This document shows, one piece after another, positions 19,301-31,021 of a stretch of DNA of 64,000 nt. The translations under genes were made by a program, and so were the position numbers. Position 1 is the stretch's first letter. Each line of letters begins with the position of its first letter. Origin of the DNA: Pohlia nutans (taxonomy: Eukaryota; Streptophyta; Bryopsida; Bryales; Mniaceae); NCBI GenBank assembly GCA_022496805.1, contig CM040085.1, forward strand, positions 34,253,811-34,317,810, in the 5' to 3' direction. The notes beneath the pieces are model-generated. The model made no database searches and was not told the DNA's origin. It saw nothing but the letters and a program-made list of their open reading frames with translations.

Positions 19301-22300
19301 GGATGCTAAGCCGTGCATGATGGTTACAGGCTCCTTCTAGCCCCAATTATGATTCAGTATTTCGGCTGGGAGTCAGTATTTTACGCATTCGGCGCCCTTG
19401 GAGTTATATGGTATAAAACCACTAACCACAATTGGTCTCAAGTTTTTCTTTGCACATGTTGACTGCGTGCAACGTGTGGATGTTCTCTGATCATTACATG
19501 CGACTAGAATGACTCCCTTAGAAAAACACTGATTTGATCTTTGAGTTGAAATCTTGGGACAGGTGTCTTCTGTTTGAGAGTGCAGTGGGGTCATCTATGT
19601 TAGGAAACAAATCTACCAATTTCGAGCCACCTTCAACCACTCTAGACATCTCTGGTACGTTCTTCATTGCTTTTGGTCTTCTACTCCCCACTTGTTTTTT
19701 AATGAAGTAGTATGGATTGCCACTGATGCGTACATGCTGTGGATTCGGCATATGCTTATGCTTCATGTTGAATATCTCATCAGCAAAGTTAGTGTGACAG
19801 AAGCAGGTAGCCGTAACGGTTCTATTAGTAACGGCAATGGTAGTTTGCGGCAAAGAAAGCTACAATCTGCAGTGGTCTCAAATGGCACACCGCCCTTACT
19901 TCAAGCTAGCACATCCCCTGATACAGTAAGTTGCTTCTAGATGGACAAATCACTCCTTCCGTCCTATATTACTTGGCACTTTGGGATTGGAGCAAAATAA
20001 TGTGAGTGTTTTTTTTTTCATTTGACGAAAAAGAGTAAAAGTTATTTGGGGTTGCAATTTGGACATGTTTTACTGTCCTGCCCTTGAGGAAGAAAACTTT
20101 GATCCTCAATATCTTGCTGATTCTTTCACCTAATGAACCAAATATACATTCTGTCTTTGAGTGCGTGTTGAGAGGATTTCAGCCTCATCTTCTAATTTCA
20201 TGGGATTTGTGTGCTGTGAACACTTGAAGATTGGTGTCATCTAATTTTCATTCTTTAACTATCTTTTTTTGGTTTAGTATCTATAATTCTTTCTTATCGT
20301 ATTGGCTTTGTGGTTTGACTCAACTTATAAATTGTGAATCAATCTCAAATGTCTTTAATTCTCTTTTTGTTGTTGGAAATATTTTCCAATCCCTTAGTTT
20401 AAGGTTTTGTGTCATTTAAGTTTGAGTATCTGCTGTTGCCATCACCCCTAAATATACAAGAAAATTCCTTGCAGAAAGTACCTTGGATGGCCTTCGCCAA
20501 AAGTCCCACCGTGTGGGCTATGATCTATGCTCATTTTTGTGGCAACTGGGGACATTACACTCTTCTTTCATGGCTCCCTACTTATTTTAGGTGAGTCCAA
20601 CGCGATGGCTAATTGCTATGCAAATCTTTGGAACGCTTTAAGGAGTGATCTATGAATTTTCTAGTACAATCTGCATCGGTGATTATCTGAGGATCAGAGC
20701 TAATATTGATCAATGTTGGCGTGTTGCAGTCAAGAACTTCATCTCGATCTTACTCATGCAGCTTTGGTGAGTGTCCACCCAGGGCTTTCTCTCTATCAGG
20801 GACAAAGTGCCCAAAATTTTATGGTTTATTGTTTCAGAATATTGTTGAAACTGTGAGTCACTTGCATCATTTTAGTGGTTGGCATTGATTATATAAAGAT
20901 TCTGATTTTTTTCCAGTAAGATTGAAATGATAATGTCTGTTTAGCTACCTTTCCTGATACATGGCTTTTACTTCATTTAGGTTTCTGAACTGTAACTCTG
21001 TGGGAGACTTCAGGTGTCTATACTACCACCCCTGACATCAGTTGCAGTGACAAGTGTTGCAGCTCCTCTTGCTGATCATTATATCTCTCGTGGATATGAC
21101 GTTACCATGGTATTATTCTATGGTCATCTCTTGTGTTTGTAATAGACATCCAAATCATGCACGCCTCATTTTTAGAGAATTCATGAAATCACATCGCAAC
21201 CCTCTTTTTTTTTTGCCTTTACATGCATGTCACTGTTTTTTGTTGCGTGTACAGATTAGGAAAGTCTGTCAAACGATTGGCTTTCTATCACCTGCTGCAT
21301 GCATGGCTTTTTCCGCCTTATCTCCAAAGTTGAATCCCTGGATGGACGTTGCAGTTCTCACTTCAGGCCTCGGTTTGTCAAGTTTTACTCTTGCTGGTAC
21401 AGTTCCTACATCACCTTATTTTTGTTGCTGCAACTCATTATTAGGGTACCTTGGTAGTTTGGTATCTCATAAAAAATTGACTGTCATAGTCATTTGTTGA
21501 GAACTGAATGTCTGATGATGTGCAGGGTTGTATTGTACACACCAAGATATCTCTCCAAAATATGCAAGTGTCCTTTTGGTAAGGTTCACTTGTACATAAT
21601 TCCTTTCACGTAAATTAGGTTGGTCAATCATTGCGCAAGGTTTGAATCCCTTTAGTAGAGCTTGTTCTTTTCTACTTGAAATAACATGTATAACCGAAGC
21701 GGAAAGGATTGACTAGTGTGTAGAAACCTATGGTTCCATGAAATGTTACTCTGTCTTTGTCAGTTGAAATTGTTGAAATTCTCTTAGGTTTGATGCTCTA
21801 ATATTTTTGCTAAAATGGTGCGGAACCAATCGAATAGAAATTACAAAATCCACTAACGGATGAACGAACAATAATTTAGGGTGTCATGCTACATTTCTTA
21901 CGTCTCTATTGCCTGGTGTTGGATGATGAACACAGGGAATAACCAATACCATAGGAGCAATCCCGGGAGTTTTAGGCGTCGCACTTGTGGGAATCATCTT
22001 GGATAGGACTCATTCATGGACCGTAAGCAACGCTACCAAAATTTGTATTGATTGAACGTTATCATTTGATACTCCCTGTATTGAAGTCGGTCTCCTTTTA
22101 GGTTGTCAACTGCCTTCAACTTTCCTTTAGTTCCATACTAGATAGTATGGCAGATAGCTTGATACACTCCAATTGGCTAACTTGAATTTATTATGGACCT
22201 GCTAGAAGGCATAGTAAAATCTCACTTGTCTCTAAGGTAGAGGTATCTAATTGACATGTACCTAAATGCAACACTCTAAATTCTTGCACAATAAGCACAT

Positions 22301-22675
22301 GTTAATTTTGACACTATCTTAACATAAGACTTTGTCAGTTTTAGGTCATCTACCTTTTAAAACTTTGAATCCTTATTTTACATCCAAATAACACATTCTT
22401 TGGTGCACTTTGATTTGCTAACAAGAACATGTAAGAATTTGAGTATTCTAACAATATTAGTAACTTTGCTCAGCGTTTAAAGTGTGGTTACCTTAGTTAT
22501 GGTTTATCCCTTCCACATACTTGATCTTGACCATGTTGTATGGCCTGCCCTGATGACTCTCCCTTGTTTGGTTGTGCAGCTTGCACTTTTTGCGCCATCC
22601 ATTTTCTTTTACTTGACGGGGACGGTAGTGTGGAATATCTTCGCTAGCAGTAAGCCCCATAATTTTGAGTCTTAG
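16394..22675 (+). CDS. PHT4: PHT4/ANTR-type plastid anion transporter
   Basis: Fifteen exons: 16394-16819, 17684-17829, 18287-18386, 18876-18928, 19089-19163, 19330-19410, 19563-19654, 19801-19925, 20475-20590, 20730-20766, 21014-21109, 21255-21396, 21526-21578, 21936-22022 and 22580-22675 (574 aa). This is a major-facilitator anion:Na+/H+ transporter of the SLC17-like PHT4 family; members move phosphate or ascorbate across plastid or Golgi membranes. A Ser/Arg-rich N-terminal stretch and an acidic linker (residues ~85-115) precede the first membrane helix, fitting a plastid transit peptide. Visible family motifs are CNMDKVNMSVAIIPM, QSSFFWGY, SQLPGGWLA, GLGEGVSPAA, ERSRAV, SWLPTYFS and YCTHQDISP. 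A long hydrophilic loop (~294-366) sits between the two six-helix halves. Exon 8 has a second in-frame acceptor (start 19789). The closest relation seems to be the PHT4;3/PHT4;2 branch, but substrate cannot be told. Start ATG is the first in frame. Confidence 0.93.
19950..20040. repeat. Stowaway-like end in intron 8 of the PHT4-like gene
   Basis: CACTCCTTCCGTCCTATATTACTTGGCAC resembles the CTCCCTCCGTCCC terminus of Stowaway elements. I could not find a clear opposing end, so it is a fragment or a decayed copy. Confidence 0.4.
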
Positions 22676-22907
22676 GTAGGTAAGTTCTTCTGAATAATCC
22701 TGATCCATGAATACTATTCATGTATCATCACCAGTATACAGCCATTGGAGTTTTTCTTGCAATTTCTTGTGACTCGCAAAGATCCTCTGTAGTATGGACT
22801 TGGTCTTGTGACTCCATTATCTGTTAGGTATGTATGAGGACGTTTTTTCAAAGAAGGAAAACTTGTGCCCTCTTCAACATTAGCGGATTCGTCTTGCATC
22901 TATTCAG

Positions 22908-23035
22908 GGTGTGTTCTCACTTGGTGTTAAGAGTGGTGTTAGCAAGGATCTAAGGAACAAACTTAGGTGCACCTTTGGACTAGATTTACTTTGCTAATAC
23001 CACTCCTGATACCAAGTACAAACATACCTTAAGAT
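22908..23035. repeat. ~127-bp hairpin element after the PHT4-like gene
   Basis: AGGGTGTGTTCTCACTTGGT with AGAGTGGTGTTAGCAA is mirrored by TTGCTAATACCACTCC and ACCAAGTACAAACATACCTT. The arms are about 45 bp, separated by about 35 bp. It is a small foldback MITE. Confidence 0.65.
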
Positions 23036-23461
23036 GTATACGTGGCTCGTTTGCAAATTACCTGTAGACACGAGGAGAAGAATCTACTGAAGAGGTAAGA
23101 TTTTCGGAGCATAATGTAACCACATCTAACAGCAACAGTTTAAGTGTTTATTATTATAATAGTAAGATTTTTAAATATTCTTGTTAGCAAATCAAAGAGG
23201 ATTCCAATGCACTAGAGAATTCATTATTTGGATACTACTAGTATATGCAAAAGTTATATGAGTTCAAAGTTTACTAGTTAATACCCAAAATTGACATGGG
23301 TTTTGATGTTGAGATGGTGTATTGTACATTCTCAAAATCAATATGTATTCATTATGCAAGATTTTGGGGTGTTGCATTTAGGCGCGACAATTAGGTACCT
23401 TGTATCACCTGAATGATAATTGCAATTGGTCAACTTGTGAGTTGGTGCTCATCTAACACCC

Positions 23462-23592
23462 TACAGTTGTCCCTCTCTATTATAATATGTTTGGGAAGGG
23501 GACAGGCACTGAAATGACTTGTTACATGTGTATTGCTTGAAACAATAATATTGTCATATTATGGAGTGTCATATTATGGAGGGTAGATTATA
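23462..23592. mobile_element. MITE with AGTTGTCCCTC / GAGGGTAGACTATA ends, copy A
   Basis: It shares GTTGTCCCTCTCTATTATAA, ATGACTTGT.ACATG.GTATTGCTTGAAACAATAAT and TCATATTATGGAGTGTCATA-type blocks with copies at 36505-36869 and 39293-39432. Ends are roughly inverted. Non-coding. Confidence 0.68.
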
Positions 23593-24267
23593 TAGAGAGA
23601 ATCTGTGCACTTCTTCCTAGACCGGTTTCTTGCGATTCTGATGCATAAAGTTGCATGATGGTAGGGTAGAAATATATATACAATAGTGAGTTTCATAGTA
23701 GTTTAGGAGGCTAAATGTTCACGTTGTTCACGTTGTTCAACATTGCAAATGGGTCAACATTGCAATGTGGTGGGTGCTTTTAAATCCGCCACCTTCGTTT
23801 GATATTTTAATTGGAGAAAGATGAAAGTCCTCATTGTTAGAAGCATGGAGGTGAGTCTACAATCACAAAACACAAAGATGAGTTTTTAGCATTAAAATTT
23901 GTCACCCATGCCAAGTTGCCCAAGTTCTGTCTGATGATGAGAACCTCCAACAATGGAAGTGCATAATATTCTAAAACCCACCAATTACTGGTCAAGCATC
24001 ATTTTTTTCTCCTATTCAGACTGAGTACACTTCTGTAGACAAGGTGTTCTACCTAACTTAGTACGTGTTCCAAATCAGAAATTTTCGTGGTGGGAGGATT
24101 CCTCACAACTGAAAGGATTCCTTACCAACGCATCACGGAACATAGCCCTTGGACCTGTACAAAATGACAATACAAGAAAGCCCTGATCTGAATCTAAATG
24201 TACCAAGAGGATGCTCTCCAGTCTCAACAATCAAGTTCACAGAGAATTCTTAGCTATGGACTATCTC

Positions 24268-24491
24268 AGAGCATAATAGAGCAATGGGAGCCAACACCCC
24301 TTTGAAGTGGGACCATAGTGTAGTTACAATTAGAAACTAAGTTTACATTACGTGGCAATGACATAATAGTCCCAAAATTCATGGAATACAAATGGCATTC
24401 CTTCATCACTTAAAAAAATGGATCTAAGTGAAGATTCTCTTTGATCCAGTTTTCAAAAGGGTGTTGCATTGCATTGTTTTATTATGCTATG
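24268..24491. mobile_element. MITE with CATAGCATAATAGAGCAATG-like ends, copy 2
   Basis: Left end AGAGCATAATAGAGCAATGG and right end CATTGTTTTATTATGCTATG. The interior is the reverse of 15381-15591 (GAATACAAATGGCATTCC and ATCTAAGTGAAGATTC). More diverged than copy 1. Confidence 0.68.
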
Positions 24492-24570
24492 TCTCCTTGG
24501 CCAAATAACAAAGTAAAATTGATAAGATTAACCTTCAGAGAAATTCAACTCATGTTGTTTCATGATTTTT

Positions 24571-24990
24571 TAACCCTCAAGTAATACTATGCAAATTTTT
24601 GAAGTTGAAAGTATAGGATAACTACACTACGTTTTGCTAATAGTGAGGGTGAGTTCATAGTAAGGGAGGGTAATTAGTGAAGGTGATACTAAAATGTAAA
24701 ATCCGTGCGAAATGAAGATTTAAGCCACTTAGTAAAAAATTAGCCCTTGCCAATTTCATGATTTTGCAATATAGAATGTGTATTTGGAATTAGTACCACG
24801 CACTATTAGCAAAAAGTAGTGTACACATTAACCATGAAAGGAACAAGGTCCCAAATTGGGGCAGTCCAAGGAATCTCCAAAATTAGGATAGTAGCGGGCA
24901 TCCTGACAAAAATATTAAAAAATTAAATATTTTATTTCCCATTATTTTCTCATAGCTAAGCCCATGGGGCTTGGTAGTCCTTTTAAGGGT
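24571..24990. mobile_element. TTAA-bounded MITE carrying a nested insertion
   Basis: It begins TTAACCCTCAAG and ends GTCCTTTTAAGGGTTAA, with the inner block AAGCCCATGGGGCTT also found in the element at 13810-14181. A separate foldback element (about 24623-24823) sits inside it. Non-coding. Confidence 0.5.
24623..24823. mobile_element. Foldback MITE, CACTACNTTTTGCTAATAGTG ends
   Basis: Left TACACTACGTTTTGCTAATA and right TATTAGCAAAAAGTAGTGTA form inverted ends, with TA on each side. The CACTA-like start hints at that superfamily, but a matching 3-bp duplication is not visible. Non-coding. Confidence 0.6.
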
Positions 24991-25490
24991 TAAATCACTA
25001 TTGAAGCACATAATGTTTTAACTTTCATTACACTCATTACACTACCGGTATTAATGTGTGTGGGCAATTAGTGTCACAAGAAATTAGTGTGTATGACACT
25101 ATTTTAAAAAATTGACAAGAAAATAGTGTGTGTGGCACTATTTGTAAGTTTTTAAATTAGTTGATTTGTTTAAATTGTTTTTTCTTATAATTAGAAATTA
25201 GAGTTATAAAGATTAACCCTTAAACGTCCTTCCAAGCCCATCATGTTGATTTCCAAAGAATCTTGCTTCTAGCAGGAGCACTACTCGACTCTTTCTAACC
25301 AGATATAGATCATTGGATGCACAACAAGGTGAGGCATCTAATTTTCTTAGTTGCAACAACAAATTCTTTCATGCTTTTTTAGATCAAAGGTATTGGAGGA
25401 TCATTTGATTCTTGCCCAAGTTCCCAATTGATTCCTCGTGTGTTTGTTTTTTTGTTGTGATTGGTCATGCACCCATGCCCGTCCTAAATA

Positions 25491-25892
25491 TCTATATAAT
25501 AAGGAAGAAGGGTGTTTTTTGTGTGTCTGTCCGCGCATGACATTTTACACATGGAATAAGTGATTATTTGACTAAGTTCCGGAGTGGAACCTGCGAGATT
25601 ATTTCAAAGGTTAAATATCTTCTTAATAAATGATTTCAAAGGTTATTTCAAAGGTCATTTTAAATATCTTCTTAATAAATGATTTCAAAGGTTATTTCAA
25701 AGGTCATTTTAAATATCTTCTTAATAAATGATTTCAAAGGTTATTTCAAAGGTCATTTTAAAGGTTATTCAAAATACCAATTTTAAACCTCAATGTTGAC
25801 CTTTGGGAAAATATGACTATTATAAATACATTGAGTTTTTTTTGAAATTTTGAAATATTTTATGTGTCGGTGGCCGGCACAGGTCAAGCTAG
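25491..25892 (+). mobile_element. Non-autonomous Helitron (402 bp)
   Basis: The 5' terminus is TCTATATAATAAGGAAG and the 3' terminus is AGGTCAAGCTAG. Host bases are A before the TC and T after the CTAG, the AT target expected of plant Helitrons. A GTGTCGG-TGG-CCGGCAC hairpin (about 25864-25880) stands about 8 nt before the CTAG. No Rep/helicase is encoded. The interior is largely a 49-bp tandem array. Confidence 0.8.
25605..25770. repeat. 49-bp tandem repeat x3 inside the Helitron
   Basis: A unit beginning GGTTATTTCAAAGGTCATTT and ending AATAAATGATTTCAAA is repeated about three times with very few differences. Minisatellites inside non-autonomous Helitrons are common. Confidence 0.85.
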
Positions 25893-26269
25893 TATAATTC
25901 ATATTCTTTCAAATATCCTCATGCTACCCACTAAAGACCTAAAATGTTGTTTAAGGATTAAATTGAAATCTAGCACTTCAAGAATTTGTTAGGCTTGTAT
26001 AAATTATCTTTTTATGTAACTATGATCTCATGTACAAAAATCAAATTTTTAAATAGGATTATTTGAAATCTTTCCATTTTCATATTTAACAAACACACAC
26101 TAATTTTGACACAAAGAGGAATTAAAGACATAGATTAATGGCAATTAGCATCACATGGTAAAAATTTCAGTCCTTGCTAAATTTCCAAGTATTGAAATTA
26201 GTATGTGTCCTTGCAATTAGTGGCACACACACTAATAGCCATAAATCGTTGTAGTTGCTTATGGAAAAG

Positions 26270-27640
26270 TGCGTCATTATTGGATCACAAAGGTTTCTTA
26301 TTATTGTTCCCATTGGTCTTTATAAAAGATTTGGTAAGTGGCACTAAATGGAAAGTAGTAACAATTGGGTGTTGATACCTTAACCAACAAACCACATGAG
26401 CGACAAATAGGTTGTAGGTTAAAATACACAAACACACACTTTTTTTGTCAATGCACAATAAATTTTCAAACTAACATGTAAGATTTTGGTGTAAGATTGT
26501 AAGATTTTTTTGTGTTTTTTTTTTGTAACTGATCTAGAGGAACAAAGCTTTTTACTCATTGTTGGAATGAACTCAAAAATGCTAATACATGAAAAATATT
26601 GTCATAATTGTTTCTCACTTGTTTTCCTGGGGAAGTCACTGTCAAGAATTTAGATAACTATGAGAGAACAAATATAGGGTGTCTTTTATTCATTTGAGAT
26701 AAAAATTATAATTTTATAGAAGTAATATAGGGTGTTAAAAAACCAATTCGGGAATATTTTAGGAATATTCTTATAATATATGGAGTATACCCTAAATATA
26801 CTATAAATAGTAAAATATTCCAATTATTTCATAGCCCCCAATTAAATACCCTTTGTACGCTCATATGTACCCAAAATTTACACTAAGTGACTTCCCCGAG
26901 CTTGTTTTATGATAATTTTTAAGTTCATCCCAAACTATGTGCCCTTGTTTGTTCAAAGTTGAATGTGAGTTCTTATTTCAATGAATTTCAACATTATAAC
27001 ATATAAAAATATAAAACATGGTGTCACATAAATGATCAAGATGAGCGTTAAAAATAATGAATGTTAAAACTAAAGCATGTGTTAAAATTGTATTACTATA
27101 TATAAGCCAAAATAATAATAATTTTATAATAATAATTTTAGAATTAGAAACTAGATTAGTCTCGCATGATTAAAAATTTAATTTTACTATTTTTAACAAA
27201 AATATGTGCATCAAAATATATATTTATATTTATATTTATATTCTAACACATACAATTCAAAGTCTCTCATATAATGTGAAGTCTACATATTGGTAAATGA
27301 ATGAGAATTAAACATATTGTAAACATGAGATACATCAATTTTGATTCACCTTTTAAAAAACCTTCTCGGCATTTTCTTCCAACTTTTCACCATTAAGACC
27401 TTCCAAAATCTTCCACTCACCTATAGTAGGTTATTTATAAATAAATAAATAAAAGAATATGTGAGTAATTACACATGTAGATTTGTAACAAAATTAAAAT
27501 CCATTCCAAAAGTGTAACAGAACTAATAGCGTGAAGTTGTCACAAGTTTCAATATGAGAACACATTACAAGAAAAATTTGTTCTTAAATTTGTTTATCAT
27601 GGTTGAACTTCTACGATAAAATAAAATATCTTGTTTCTAT
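26270..27640. other. AT-rich intergenic, no gene seen
   Basis: Very AT-rich DNA with short TATTTATA and AATAAATA runs (for example about 27215-27242 and 27438-27453). I found no recognisable protein or RNA gene. Confidence 0.5.
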
Positions 27641-27645
27641 AGTCA

Positions 27646-27711
27646 TACTCTTTGTGTCCCACTAAAACACCCTAATAACTATCTGGGTGTTTTAGTGGGA
27701 CAGAGGGAGTA
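27646..27711. mobile_element. 66-bp Stowaway-like hairpin
   Basis: TACTCTTTGTGTCCCACTAA.. and ..TTAGTGGGACAGAGGGAGTA form arms of about 27 bp around a 12-nt loop, with TA at the edges. The CTCCCTCTGTCCCACT terminus is the Stowaway signature. It is probably an almost solo pair of TIRs. Confidence 0.75.
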
Positions 27712-28130
27712 TATCATTGAAAAGAAAACCTTATAGGACATTGATGTGTACATTTCTATATTAGACAATGTATACTACCAGTTATGTTTGTCAAAGACAT
27801 CGTTTAGGGCTCGAACCTTGGCACCCTTAGAACAATACTAATGGCAAACATGTTTCTTGTCCTTCATGATGTGCTTGACAAGCCTTAAATCTTTTCTTTG
27901 CAAGGTTTTTTTTATTTTGATTGTTTTTGTAATACATATTCAACAACTCCTTCACTTAAAACTTTGAGCTATAAAAATTTTAATTCTAATAATAATAACA
28001 ATCTATAATTATCATGAGATAATAGAAGGCCAAAAGTTTGTGTATGTTCCAAATAACTATAATCATTTGTTTATTTTAGTCTTGCAAGTTTTAGATTTTA
28101 GATTTTGAATGTTTCTCTAATACATGTTTA

Positions 28131-29061
28131 ACCCCAAAAGGACCAGGTGGATACATTGCGTCCAAGAATAATTTCATTACTTTAATAACTTTTTTGGATT
28201 CCATAATTTTAACTCAATTTTAACTAGAGAATTGAAAATGTCCGTTACGAGAATACAAAATCCTTCAAGATTTGCAATTATGTTGATCAATTCACCGGGA
28301 AAAAACTAAAACGCCAACGTAGGGGAACTTGGGACATGGTAGTTAGGGAGGTTGATGACTTGGAGGGAGTTTTCACACTAGGATGTCACATTTGTCAAAA
28401 TAAAAAATAAAAAAAGTGAACGACATGTAAAACATTTGCCATTACTGCATCATTAACACTATATAATAATTACGGAATTTTTAAAATATATTTAAATGGA
28501 ATCTTTTAGAATATTTGGAATATTTTATATTATTTTGGAATATTTTGGAATATCCTAAATATTAATTTGAAATCTTTACACATTTTATGCAATGTAACAA
28601 TTAATAACGATCACAAACACCAGCTCAACGAGTCACCAACTCAACGAGTCACCAACTCAACGAGTCACCAAACATAAATTTTTGAGAATCAATGATTGTT
28701 GTTGTATTTAGTTTTAGAACGCCATTCTTTGTAAGCACCTAGATATAGTACATCTTTGTATGCTCCTGAAACTTCAAACGCTAATCATAGTTCTAGAATT
28801 TATGAAAAAGTTTGCAGTGCATGACTTGTTGATTTTGCTCAATTTTTTTAGAAAAAAACTCATGATCAAACCTTATAATCATGTGACATATAGGGTAGAT
28901 TGTTATGAAAAATTGATATATAACCTTATATTTAAGTCTTTCTTGAGCTTCAATGGTGAAGTTTTCTACATGAACACCAATCAAGAGATACAACTGCCTT
29001 TTCGAAAGCATCACGAGAAAGTGATAAAATTTTAAGGATGAGCATGGTCCTTCAGGGGTTA
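28131..29061 (+). mobile_element. Possible large TTAACCCC-type element
   Basis: TTTAACCCCAAAAGGACC at the left and TGGTCCTTCAGGGGTTAAC at the right form about 18-bp inverted ends of the same family seen elsewhere. The 0.9-kb interior is AT-rich. A 91-codon open frame at 28760-29035 shows no recognisable domain. Pairing of these ends is inferred from orientation. Confidence 0.45.
28621..28668. repeat. 16-bp tandem repeat x3
   Basis: The unit CAACTCAACGAGTCAC (first copy CAGCTCAACGAGTCAC) occurs three times head to tail. Non-coding. Confidence 0.85.
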
Positions 29062-29187
29062 ACAAATCTTCACTTAGGACTTTGAGCAATGAAACTTAAA
29101 AGAAAATAGAAGGCCCAACTTGGCACAATACGCTATTTACGCACTTGGCCATATAATCATGCACTTGGTCCCCAAGCGCATAAATTT

Positions 29188-30140
29188 TTACAGTCAGGTC
29201 TAATATGCTTACGAATTCCCCTATGTAGGAAAAGAATTCAGAAACTTTGAACAATGCATGTGTACTCAAAAATGATCCAATTTGGAAACCGTAAAGTGCG
29301 TTGCAATCACATTAGAGTGTACTACAATACCAATACAAATTTACACACGTGTTAATGAAAATCATACAACAAGTTAAAAATATTATATACCTATCTACCA
29401 TTGAGTGCTCTCACCCTTTGCTTCAATTACAGTGTCCATTCTAGCAAGCATATTTGAAATGAGCATTTGAGATTTTTTTGAGATACTTGAGCCTATACTT
29501 GTTGAATGATTTGTATCATTTCATCTTTGTCTTTCATAATCTTTTTGATTCCATGGACTTGTCTCCAATCATCAGGGTACCTACTATGGTGTATTGGAGC
29601 ACCATCCTCCATCAATGTGAGTTGAAGAGGTCTATCATGCATAAAATAGAAGCCGATCAATGTATTTTCATAACTGAGTTCCACAAAATCAACTACTAAA
29701 TCTTGTTTAGTTGTAGGAATAATGACAAGTGAACTTTTGTCAAAACCCGTGAAAGCCCTTCACCATTTCAAAAGAAGAAATCACAAAGGAGACAGATGAA
29801 ATGATACAAATCATTCAACAAGTATAGGCTCAAGTATCTCAAAAACAATCTCAATCGCTCATTTCAAATATGCTTGCTAGAATGGACACTGTAATTGAAG
29901 CAAAGGGTGAAAGCACTCAATGGTAGATAGGTATATAATATTTTTAACTTGTTGTATGATTTTCATTAATACATGTGTAAATTTGTATTGGTATTGTAGT
30001 ACACTCCAATGTGATTGCAATGCACTTTACGGTTTCCAAGTCGGATCATTTTTGAGCACACACGCATTGTTCAAAGTTTCTGAATTCTTTTCCTACAGAG
30101 GGGAATTCGTAAGCATATTAGACCTGATTGTACAAGGAGA
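29188..30140. pseudogene. Head-to-head pair of Tc1/mariner transposase remnants
   Basis: Two inverse arms of about 345 bp (29188-29535 and about 29790-30140) flank a 250-bp centre. On the right arm, + strand about 29787-29925, broken frames give DEMIQIIQQV and later LISNMLARMDTVIEAKGEST, the C-terminus of a Tc1-like transposase. The left arm encodes the same on the - strand. In the centre, the - strand (about 29684-29560) reads a MEDGAPIHHS stretch, similar to the Tc1 family's second catalytic block, then HGIKKI joined directly to MKDKDEMI. The usual block between them is missing. Several in-frame stops are present, so both copies are dead. Confidence 0.7.
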
Positions 30141-30292
30141 TCCGGCAATTAATGTAACATCAGCCGAATGGAATTGTCAAATTACCGTTTGAAATTTATA
30201 ATTTTAGGCTAAAATTTGGATAAAATTTGTGATACTCGGGTGCTACCTAGGTGAAATATGGGTAAAAACCGGATGGGTCCTTGTCTAAAACT

Positions 30293-30296
<4 letters not shown>

Positions 30297-30325
<29 letters not shown>
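30297..30325. repeat. Poly(T) run
   Basis: An uninterrupted run of about 29 T. It could be the reverse-strand tail of an old retroposon, but no flanking duplication was identified. Confidence 0.8.
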
Positions 30326-30326
<1 letters not shown>

Positions 30327-31021
30327 GTAAAATATTGGATTTTAGATGGTTTCATTAGAAAACTCCCCGTTCAGTGCATTGATGCACATACATTAATCGT
30401 CATAAATAAGTAAATAAATAAAAATGCGCTATGCACAGTCAACGTTGTTGTTGTTGGTTTTTTTTTCTTTCTCTCTCTCTTTACTTCTCATGAAACAATT
30501 GATATCAATTTCAATTGAAAAAAATTACCATCAACAGAGGCCTGCTGAAATTGATTTTTTTAAAGAGGTTTGAATCTCAATAAGTCAATATTTTCTTGGA
30601 TTCTTCATTTTTGTTCCACTTGCCAATTTGGCGTGTCAGCAACCACTGGTATTATCTTGGCATCCAGGAGTGGCAACTTTCTCAATGAGTGTCCAATAGA
30701 AAACTGAGTTATTTCTAACAACAGTCCAAAGAAATGAAAGAATGGGGAGCTTATTGCAAGCCTTCTCATTTATGTTGGCACCAGGGCTTTTTTTTCCTGG
30801 CGAAAAACTAACACACATGCATTGTTGTCCAGAGTGGATTCGGTTAGAAATTCGAGGGAAGTGATGTTAGTGGCCCTGAGGGAATCTGGCGAACGATAAA
30901 AAAAAGCCCTGGTTGGCACTTACAATAGGAGATAGACTATTCTCTACCATTCATTATGTGCACAAATAACCACAAAATGTTGAATGGTCATGTGCATCTC
31001 ATCTTTGATGACTTCAATGAT

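Larger units (their letters stand above)
25036..26262. mobile_element. Decayed inverted-repeat element with TTAGTGTGTGTG ends
   Basis: Near the left, GGTATTAATGTGTGTGGGCAATTAGTG is mirrored on the right by CAATTAGTGGCACACACACTAATAGCC. Repeated GT-rich inner words (TAGTGTGTGTGGCACTA) lie next to the left end. A Helitron (25491-25892) and a TTAACCCTTAAACGTCC end (25213) lie within. The composite nature makes the borders approximate. Confidence 0.4.

Noticed and set aside
25605..25770. 49-bp repeats as a CRISPR array or satellite
   Set aside because: The copies are contiguous without spacers and sit inside a Helitron. CRISPR arrays do not occur in plant nuclear DNA.
28760..29089. Overlapping + and - open frames of about 90 codons
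   Set aside because: They are AT-rich chance frames lying inside a probable TTAACCCC element, with no domain similarity.
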